Below, piece after piece: positions 1-5,720 of a stretch of DNA of 7,030 bases. The notes below the pieces were generated by a model. The model was not told where the DNA came from, searched no databases, and was given only the letters and a program-made list of their open reading frames with translations. Location of the stretch: assembly GCA_002405565.1 (NCBI GenBank), contig DHMB01000156.1:609-7638 (forward strand), read 5' to 3'. Position 1 is the first letter of the stretch. Each line of letters opens with the position of its first letter. A program made the position numbers and the translations under genes. The DNA comes from Clostridiales bacterium UBA4653 (GTDB taxonomy: Bacteria > Bacillota > Clostridia > Oscillospirales > CAG-272).

Positions 1-126
1 GTAATCCTGCACACAGAATCTGTCCGAGTTTTCGTCATCGTGACTGCCGTATAGATATACCCTGTCGCCGAAAACATGAGCTTCGCCGTCGGGAATATAT
101 TCATTTAATGGAAAAAGCGGATTCAT
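1..126 (-). CDS. GH43 family glycoside hydrolase, N-terminal fragment (runs off the left edge)
   Basis: Only the first 42 codons are in the window, starting at ATG 126-124. The short segment NPLFPLNEYIPDGEAHVFG, followed by DRVYLYGSHD, is the typical first blade of a GH43 five-bladed propeller. The Asp in IPDGEAHVF (residue 13) is in the usual place of the catalytic base. GH43 enzymes include beta-xylosidases and alpha-L-arabinofuranosidases; the substrate cannot be chosen from this piece. There is no signal peptide, since the propeller begins at residue 2, so a cytoplasmic enzyme is inferred. The start codon overlaps the GH1 stop as ATGA, and a GGAGAGA Shine-Dalgarno-like stretch (140-134) lies 7 nt upstream, inside the last GH1 codons. 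This suggests translational coupling. It is a different GH43 type from the one at the right end of the window, which carries discoidin and Fn3 domains. The rest of the gene is not visible. Confidence 0.85.
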   Translation of the reverse strand, partial: MNPLFPLNEYIPDGEAHVFGDRVYLYGSHDDENSDRFCVQDY

Positions 127-1445
127 GGTATTATCTCTCCGTTTGTTTCGATAATCTTTTTATAATAGTACGCGGAAATTTTAGGTGTGCGCCCGAGCGT
201 TTTATAATCGACATATATGAGCCCGAACCTCGGCTCGTAGCCTTCCGCCCACTCAAAGTTGTCCATAAGCGACCAATGCTGATATCCGAAAACCTTGACT
301 CCGTCATCGATGGCTCTTCTGACATTTGAAAGGTAGTCGTTGATAAAACCGATGCGCACATCGTCCCTGACTTCTCCGTCCGTTATGCTGTCGTTGTTTG
401 CCATGCCGTTTTCGGTGATGATTATCGGCAGGCGGTATCTGCGATAAAGGAACTTCAAGGTCCAGTAAATCGAGCGTCCGTCTATTACCCAGCCGAGCGA
501 CGTGGTATTGAGTTTTGATTTGTCAATGCTTTTGTCGCCGCCCCAGGCGGAATAATTGAATGCCTCATAGTGGTTGACGGCAAGAAAATCAAAATCTGTT
601 TTAAAACGGGGCATATCTTTTTTGTGCGTCGCGTAAATTCCGTATGCGGTGACGGGTTTGCCCAGAAGAATTGGATCCATCCACCAGCGGTTGTTCATCG
701 TGCCCATAGTCACATTGAACGATTTGTTATAAGCTTCCTCTATGCTCTGAGGGTTCGATTCGTCATTGGGGATAAACGCGCCCGACGCGAAAGAGAGACC
801 TATAAGCGGCTTCTTTTTCGCATGTTTCCGTATGGTTTCGACCGCCCGATGATTTGTGAGCATGAATATCTTCGTGAACTTCGGCAGGGCAAGATAGCGG
901 CGCTTGAACGGCGCATGAACTCCCTGCATATAGCCGTTCATGAGAAAACAGGACGGCTCGTTAAAGGTTATCCAGTAAGTTACTCTGTCGGACAGAGCCT
1001 CTACAACTGTTTTTACATAGAAAGCAAAGTCGTCTATAATATCTTTTTTCAGCCAGCCGCCCTTTTTGTATTGCCAGAGCGGCAGATCCCAGTGGTAGAG
1101 CGTCACGAGCGGCTCGATACCGTTTTTTATGAGCTCATCAACGAGATTGCTGTAGAATTCAAGCCCCTTGGGGTTGACCTTGCCGTCTTGGGAGATAACC
1201 CTCGGCCATGATACGGAAAATCTGTATGATTTCAGCCCCAGCTCCTTCATCAGAGCGACATCTTCCTTGTACCTGTGATAATGGTCGCAGGCGACATGGC
1301 AGTTGTCGCCGTTTTTTATTTTTTCTTTCGGAGCCGCATCCCATATGCTGGGCGTTCGACCGTCCGAATTATATCCGCCCTCGATCTGCGGTGCGGCTGT
1401 CGCGGCTCCCCAGAGAAAGCCGTCGGGAAAAGCATTTTTGCTCAC
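123..1445 (-). CDS. GH1 family beta-glucosidase (or related beta-glycosidase)
   Basis: A complete 440-residue protein, the normal length for a single-domain GH1 (beta/alpha)8-barrel enzyme. It should hydrolyse terminal non-reducing beta-D-glucosyl (possibly galactosyl or fucosyl) residues with retention of configuration. Visible landmarks are the N-terminal FLWGAATAAPQIEGG with Gln20, LYHWDLP with His118, the acid/base Glu163 in TFNEP, Asn291 and Tyr293 in the NHY segment, and the nucleophile Glu345 in ITENG. NFEWAEGY (Glu398, Trp399) holds the residues that bind an unphosphorylated sugar; 6-phospho-beta-glucosidases differ here, so a phosphotransferase-imported substrate is unlikely. There is no signal peptide, so it is probably cytoplasmic. 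The start is GTG 1445-1443, chosen because a strong AAGGAGG (1459-1453) sits 7 nt upstream and translation begins just before the conserved FPDGFLWG. The start overlaps the stop of the preceding orphan frame (GTGA), and its own stop overlaps the next GH43 start. One mild oddity is His292, where many relatives have Tyr. Confidence 0.95.
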   Translation of the reverse strand: MSKNAFPDGFLWGAATAAPQIEGGYNSDGRTPSIWDAAPKEKIKNGDNCHVACDHYHRYKEDVALMKELGLKSYRFSVSWPRVISQDGKVNPKGLEFYSNLVDELIKNGIEPLVTLYHWDLPLWQYKKGGWLKKDIIDDFAFYVKTVVEALSDRVTYWITFNEPSCFLMNGYMQGVHAPFKRRYLALPKFTKIFMLTNHRAVETIRKHAKKKPLIGLSFASGAFIPNDESNPQSIEEAYNKSFNVTMGTMNNRWWMDPILLGKPVTAYGIYATHKKDMPRFKTDFDFLAVNHYEAFNYSAWGGDKSIDKSKLNTTSLGWVIDGRSIYWTLKFLYRRYRLPIIITENGMANNDSITDGEVRDDVRIGFINDYLSNVRRAIDDGVKVFGYQHWSLMDNFEWAEGYEPRFGLIYVDYKTLGRTPKISAYYYKKIIETNGEIIP

Positions 1446-1732
1446 GAATTATCCTCCTTATTTGTTGTAACAGTGAAGTTCAGCATATTCAATTTGCCGG
1501 AGCCTTCAAAACGAAAATACAAGGCCGACTCGGCAAGACCGAAGCGAAACCGTGTCTTGGCTTGGTGAGTGTTTGGGCGAATATCCATTTCTCCGATACA
1601 ATCGCTGTCGATCTGTGTGAACAGGCGAAGTTTACCGCGTGCTCTGCCGCTGACAGAAACAGTGATGCCGGCGGCGTCAGACAAATCAAGATATTTATAA
1701 CCGATAACGGTTTTGTTCCTTATAACATCATT
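1442..1732 (-). pseudogene. Orphan C-terminal GH43-type carbohydrate-binding-like tail, probable gene remnant
   Basis: The frame is open from 1744 (after TGA 1747-1745) to TGA 1444-1442. It reads NKTVIGYKYLDLSD, then ITVSVSGRARGKLRLFT, and ends ALYFRFEGSGKLNMLNFTV. This resembles the last half of the CBM6-like beta-sandwich that ends many GH43 enzymes (typical pattern: GFKYFDF, a strand with VRG, then ALYF.F.G.G..dfL.F). The match is from memory of the family, not from a search. The catalytic propeller and the first half of the sandwich are missing. The only early start in frame is TTG 1684-1682, which has no good Shine-Dalgarno site and would cut off the conserved GYKYLDL. An ATGATG at 1731-1726 overlaps the DUF1593 stop but is one base out of frame and stops at once (TTA TAA). 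Possible readings are a remnant of a lost GH43 copy, a frameshifted small gene, or a frameshifted C-terminal extension of DUF1593. If translated from TTG it would be 80 residues. Confidence 0.6.
1453..1459 (-). promoter_or_regulatory. Strong Shine-Dalgarno site for the GH1 gene
   Basis: AAGGAGG lies 7 nt before GTG 1445-1443 and is the best ribosome-binding match in the window. It supports the GTG start over any later ATG. It lies inside the last codons of the orphan GH43-tail frame, where it encodes Lys-Glu-Asp. GH1 can therefore be translated efficiently even if the orphan frame is not. Confidence 0.8.
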
Positions 1733-3143
1733 CGGACTTAACCGTCAGAATAAATCGGCAATATCTTGTCAGTCTGTACTTCCCGCGTGTAGTGACTTCT
1801 GCAACGATATGAAAAGTCGCTTTGTCTCCTGTGATATCGGGAGCATTAAAGCACAAATCGGTTGAACCGACAGCGTCGGGCAGCTGTATTTGTGTCGATG
1901 CAGTTCCAGCTTCGGGGTAGCAGAACCATTTTAAGTCAAAACCGTTTGCGTCGGGGTCATCTATATTTACCGACAGAGTCACCGACTCTCCGCTTTGGAC
2001 ACAGATGTCAGTTTTTTCTGCTGTGATAATCGGCGGATGACAAGCATCTTTGAAGCTGTCTGTAACAGTCCACTCCATACGGGCGGCAAAATCATTCTGA
2101 AATGCTTCACGCCATCGCCATACTGTTGCCTGTGTGCCGGTGTGTGTTTCTTTGTCACAGCCGATAACAGTATCTGCTGTGTCTGTCCAGATAGGGTATC
2201 GTTCTTTTTTTAAGCCGGCCTTTTTCTGTGGTATCTTCTTTTCATATCTTCCGCCCCAGCCGCCGAAGTCGGGACGCTCCGGGAAATTCAATCCGTTTGG
2301 TATAAGACCGAGAAAAGCGGGAGTATCGCCCTCCATGCTGTAAGAGGGGAGCGGATAAAGCTTCCCCAGTTCGCCTTTACATATGTTTTTCTTCAGCCAT
2401 TCCCCGGTGACAAGGTCGTCTCTTGCGCCCTTGAAGTGACGGTTATAGTAATCGTACTCATTTGATTTTATCTGATGATCGCAGGAGATACCCGTCCACG
2501 CTGCATCTGCAAAATATCGTACATTGGAACGGATTGTCGTACCCTTTGACGGCGATACTATGTAGAACAGTCTGTCGCCGAAATTCTCTCTGAGCCACCG
2601 CGAGGCCGCATCCTGGTCTGAAATTCCGTATATGCGAAGCTTGGACAAAAAGAGATTGAACTGTTCCTCGCTTCTTGTCTGCCAAACAAGCCAGACAGCT
2701 TGAGCCAGTGTGTTGGCTCCGCCCCACAGACCTATCCAGAGCGGGCGGGGATCATTGCTGTCGGCTGATTCAATTATTTTTTGAACTCCCTCGTTGTCTG
2801 AATATCTGCTGTCGGTAAATCCCTTGCCGGGATGCTTGCCGTAAACCGGTATGCCCTGTTTGACAACGCTGTGGAGATATTCGGCGGACGGATAGCTGTC
2901 GGAATGAATGTCAAGGTGCGGCTTTACCGCGCTGTAGGCATTGATCAGTGAGTGGATATATTCCTTCTCTGCTGCGGAAGTTTTCTTTTTGAAAACCGAG
3001 GTGCAGGGGATTATTCCTTCGATATCAATGACATCCGAGTAGAGAATCAATCGGATAACAGATTCAACATCATCGACTTCGGTATATGTTTTTCCGTCCG
3101 GAATAATGATGTCCGTCAGTGCGATATAGCGAACTTTGCTCAT
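1728..3143 (-). CDS. DUF1593 / Sde182-type nucleoside-hydrolase-like protein
   Basis: A 471-residue protein of the DUF1593 family (cellulose-binding protein Sde0182-like). The N-terminal nucleoside-hydrolase-like domain spans about residues 3-305. It starts RYIALTDI with Asp11, then EVDDVES with Asp24-Asp25, followed by SDVIDIEGII. These acidic residues occupy the place of the calcium- and ribose-binding Asp cluster of nucleoside hydrolases. WGGANTLAQAVW (141-152) and the Gly/Pro-rich PERPDFGGWGGRYE (288-301) are family-typical. RWREAFQNDFAARMEW (343-358) leads into a C-terminal Ig-like beta domain (about 370-470) ending RFILTVKSE. No reaction is established for the family; a role as a glycosidase on a plant glycoside is inference from its neighbours. 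It lacks a signal peptide, so it is probably cytoplasmic. ATG 3143 is preferred to GTG 3152, because that GTG lies inside the Shine-Dalgarno AAGGTGA. It follows GH78 by 16 nt. Confidence 0.88.
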   Translation of the reverse strand: MSKVRYIALTDIIIPDGKTYTEVDDVESVIRLILYSDVIDIEGIIPCTSVFKKKTSAAEKEYIHSLINAYSAVKPHLDIHSDSYPSAEYLHSVVKQGIPVYGKHPGKGFTDSRYSDNEGVQKIIESADSNDPRPLWIGLWGGANTLAQAVWLVWQTRSEEQFNLFLSKLRIYGISDQDAASRWLRENFGDRLFYIVSPSKGTTIRSNVRYFADAAWTGISCDHQIKSNEYDYYNRHFKGARDDLVTGEWLKKNICKGELGKLYPLPSYSMEGDTPAFLGLIPNGLNFPERPDFGGWGGRYEKKIPQKKAGLKKERYPIWTDTADTVIGCDKETHTGTQATVWRWREAFQNDFAARMEWTVTDSFKDACHPPIITAEKTDICVQSGESVTLSVNIDDPDANGFDLKWFCYPEAGTASTQIQLPDAVGSTDLCFNAPDITGDKATFHIVAEVTTRGKYRLTRYCRFILTVKSE

Positions 3144-3148
3144 AAGCG

Positions 3149-3155
3149 TCACCTT
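3149..3155 (-). promoter_or_regulatory. Shine-Dalgarno site that decides the DUF1593 start
   Basis: AAGGTGA matches the 3' part of the AAGGAGGTGA consensus and sits 5 nt before ATG 3143-3141, in the 16-nt gap after the GH78 stop. The upstream in-frame GTG 3152-3150 is part of this site, so starting there would leave no ribosome-binding sequence at a suitable distance. The nine-base longer form is therefore unlikely. Confidence 0.7.
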
Positions 3156-3159
3156 TTCT

Positions 3160-5709
3160 TTATATCCTGCAGCTTGCTGTATGCCGCCCGCTTGAGAACG
3201 AATATGTGCTTGAATCCGGCAGGATAAGGCGGCATTTTGTTGATACGGGAACTTCTATCTCTATTTCGAAATTGCCGTCTCTTATTGTCCATTCTATCTT
3301 TATCTTTCCGTATGGCGTTTTCGTTTCACCCTTTGCATTGGTGAGCCCGCCGCCGACAATCGGCTTTACGGTAAAGCTCTTATATCCGCCGGCATTTGCT
3401 TCAAGCCCGAGCACTCTGCGGTAGAGAAATGCGCCGACCGCGCCGTAGGCGTAATGATTAAATGAGACCATGCTGTTTTCGCCCTCGACATCGCTGCCGT
3501 TGAGGTTGTCCATATTCACGCTGCCGTTCGGTCTGAGCGCGTCCCACTGCTCCCAGGTTGTCGTTGCGCCCGCCTTGACGCAATAGAGCCATGACGGACA
3601 GGTGTCCTGAAGCAGCAGGCGGTAGGCTGTGTCAATATATCCGTTGTCCGCGAGAGCAAACAGCAGATACGGCGTGCCGGTGAATCCGGTGCTCAGGTGA
3701 TAATCATTTTCAATGACAAGGCGGTTGAGATTCGCCGCCATGTTTTTCTTTTCTTCTCCGTTCACCATTCCGAAATGCAGCGGCAGGACATATCCGGTCT
3801 GAAATTCTCTTTTCAGTTTTCCGTTTCCGTCGGTAAAGGTCTTTCGGTATGCTAAAGATATTTCGTCTTTTAGCTTTCTGTAATATCTTGCGTCGTTTTT
3901 GTTGCCAAGCAGCGAGGCTATTTCCGATACGATGGCGCAGGAGTTTGCGTAGTAAGCTGTGGCGACCCACTTACCCTTACCCATCCAGTCCTTTATTCCC
4001 TCGCCCGGAGCGCACCAGTCACCGAACTGGAACAGCCATTTCCAGATATGCTTTCGATATTTTCCGGGGCCCGAAAGACTCGCCCAGAATTTGACGGCTC
4101 CGAGAAATTTCTTCATAACCGGGTATTGCTCCCTGAGCATTTCGATATCCCCGCGCGAGAGATATTCGCAGTAGGGGACTATCGTGCAGCAGTCGCCCCA
4201 GCAGGCGGTGGCGACTGTCGGCGCGGCATTTCCGTGCTTCGGAACGACCATGGGTATTCCGCCGCCCACGCCCTGTTCCGATTTGACATCGGCAAGCCAT
4301 TTGTCAAGAAAACGCGAAATATCAAAATTGTAGCAGGCCGTGTCGGCGAAGACCGAAATGTCGCCCGTCCAGCCCTGCCGTTCGTCTCTCTGCGGACAGT
4401 CCGTCGGAATATCGACAAAGTTTGACTTTCCGCTCCAGCGAATGTTGCTTTGAAGCTTATTGATGAGCGGGTCTGAACATTCAAAATTTCCGATTTCTTC
4501 GAAGTCGGAGTGGATAACAACGGCTTCAACCGTTATATTTTCGGGGCCGATCCCGGATATGCCGATATACCGAAAGCCCATGTAGGTGAGCCTCGGCGAA
4601 TATTCCTGCTCTCCGTCGGCGCAGACATATGTTGCGGTGGCTTTTGCGGTACGGAGAGATTTGACGCAAAGGTCGCCGCCTATCAGCAACTCCGCGTGAC
4701 GCACCGTTATGATTTGCCCGTACTTACCTTTTATTTTCAGCCGCACAGCTCCTGCAAAATTCTGCCCGAAATCGTAAACAGTTTCTTTTCCGTTTCTGGC
4801 AGGAAATGAATCTATCGGCTGCAGTATTTCGTGCGCGGTGACTTTGCAGCCGTATTGCGCCGAAAGATGCGGCTTGAACTTTGGCGTATATATATCCGCA
4901 TCTGACCACTTGATTTTGTTGAGGTCAACCGTTGCGTCATAAGTTTCGCCGTCATAAAAATCGCCGAAACGGTAGTTCCCTTGTGTTGTGACCTGCCATG
5001 TGCCGTCGGTGACTATCTTCTCTGTCGAGCCGTCTTTATATTCGAGAAACAGCTCCATCAGGAAAGCCTGACGGTCGCAGGTGATGCGGCTTTTGCTCGA
5101 ATATGTGAACCGCCCGACAGCCCATCCGCCGCCGACAACGGCAATGAGTGTGTTTTCGGCGGTAAGCAAACCGCTGATATCGTATAAATTATATTGCAGA
5201 GAGTGCTTGTAGCTTGTAAATCCGGGCGCAAAGTATTCGCTTCCGACTTTTTCACCGTTTATGTTCAGCTCATAGATGCCGAGTGCCGTCGCGGTCACAA
5301 AAGCCCGTTTAAGCGGCTTTTTAACGGAGAAGTTTTTTCGAAAAGTAAACGGGGCGGGGGAGGTATCCTTTGCAAAGGAATAGGTTTTATCTGTTATCCA
5401 CTTCGCAGTCCATGGCACAGAGAGCCGACCTGTCGAAAAGTGCGCTTCTTTTGAAGCACTGCGCCCCATGTTGTCGAAAGCTGTTAATTTCACCATGTAT
5501 TCTGTGAACGGTTCGAGCTCAAGCCCGTCAAGGACAATGCCGGTTTGCCCGGTAACTTCTTTTTTGATATCGCCGACACAAACAACCGCTCTGCTTAATT
5601 CACAGCCGCCCTCGTCGGAGCGGAGAGAAAAAGACAGTACCGGTTGAGTGTTGTCGGTGACTACATCCTTTTTTGAATTTTCTATTTTTATTTCATCAAT
5701 TTCAAACAT
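3160..5709 (-). CDS. GH78 family alpha-L-rhamnosidase
   Basis: A complete 849-residue GH78 enzyme, expected to release terminal alpha-L-rhamnose with inversion from plant glycosides or pectic oligosaccharides. Domain order: an N-terminal Fn3-like beta domain (about 1-97); the Bac_rhamnosid_N beta-sandwich (about 125-300, with ALGIYELNING and FAPGFTSY); the concanavalin-like beta domain (about 308-402, with YDFGQNFAG); the (alpha/alpha)6 catalytic barrel (about 405-755); and a C-terminal beta domain (about 760-840). The catalytic barrel carries DIPTDCPQRDERQGWTGD (433-450), whose acidic residues include the general acid, then FGDW (562-565) and TTTWEQWDA (716-724), whose Glu720 is the expected general base. 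All signature positions are intact. There is no signal peptide, so a cytoplasmic location is inferred. ATG 5709 is supported by GAGGA 6 nt upstream, overlapping the stop of the preceding GH43 gene. Confidence 0.96.
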   Translation of the reverse strand: MFEIDEIKIENSKKDVVTDNTQPVLSFSLRSDEGGCELSRAVVCVGDIKKEVTGQTGIVLDGLELEPFTEYMVKLTAFDNMGRSASKEAHFSTGRLSVPWTAKWITDKTYSFAKDTSPAPFTFRKNFSVKKPLKRAFVTATALGIYELNINGEKVGSEYFAPGFTSYKHSLQYNLYDISGLLTAENTLIAVVGGGWAVGRFTYSSKSRITCDRQAFLMELFLEYKDGSTEKIVTDGTWQVTTQGNYRFGDFYDGETYDATVDLNKIKWSDADIYTPKFKPHLSAQYGCKVTAHEILQPIDSFPARNGKETVYDFGQNFAGAVRLKIKGKYGQIITVRHAELLIGGDLCVKSLRTAKATATYVCADGEQEYSPRLTYMGFRYIGISGIGPENITVEAVVIHSDFEEIGNFECSDPLINKLQSNIRWSGKSNFVDIPTDCPQRDERQGWTGDISVFADTACYNFDISRFLDKWLADVKSEQGVGGGIPMVVPKHGNAAPTVATACWGDCCTIVPYCEYLSRGDIEMLREQYPVMKKFLGAVKFWASLSGPGKYRKHIWKWLFQFGDWCAPGEGIKDWMGKGKWVATAYYANSCAIVSEIASLLGNKNDARYYRKLKDEISLAYRKTFTDGNGKLKREFQTGYVLPLHFGMVNGEEKKNMAANLNRLVIENDYHLSTGFTGTPYLLFALADNGYIDTAYRLLLQDTCPSWLYCVKAGATTTWEQWDALRPNGSVNMDNLNGSDVEGENSMVSFNHYAYGAVGAFLYRRVLGLEANAGGYKSFTVKPIVGGGLTNAKGETKTPYGKIKIEWTIRDGNFEIEIEVPVSTKCRLILPDSSTYSFSSGRHTASCRI

Positions 5710-5713
5710 AGTG

Positions 5714-5720
5714 TTTCCTC
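5714..5720 (-). promoter_or_regulatory. Shine-Dalgarno site for the GH78 gene, overlapping the GH43 stop
   Basis: GAGGAAA includes the last two bases of the GH43 stop codon (TGA 5721-5719), and its GAGGA core lies 6 nt before ATG 5709. Only 9 nt separate the stop from the start. This supports the ATG start and suggests that the two genes are translated from one message. Confidence 0.7.

Noticed and set aside
570..1211. Plus-strand open frame of 213 codons
   Set aside because: It lies wholly antisense to the GH1 gene, which has all catalytic motifs. Its translation is rich in Arg and Cys and resembles no known family, so it is a shadow frame.
1489..1689. Minus-strand 66-codon frame overlapping the orphan tail in another frame
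   Set aside because: The alternative frame at 1684-1442 shows the beta-sandwich pattern, while this one shows none.
1699..1712. Small hairpin AACCG-ATAA-CGGTT near the junction, followed by T residues on the plus strand
   Set aside because: The stem is only 5 bp. On the transcribed strand it is followed by ATAAATAT rather than a U-tract, and it lies inside the operon, so it is not a credible terminator.
1208..1741. Plus-strand open frame of 177 codons across the GH1 start and orphan tail
   Set aside because: It covers the antisense of the GH1 5' end and the GH43-like tail. There is no recognisable domain and the residue composition is not protein-like. It is explained by codon bias on the other strand.
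3150..3152. GTG as the start of the DUF1593 gene
   Set aside because: It lies inside the AAGGTGA ribosome-binding site that serves the ATG at 3143-3141, and the extra residues (MTL) add no conserved sequence.
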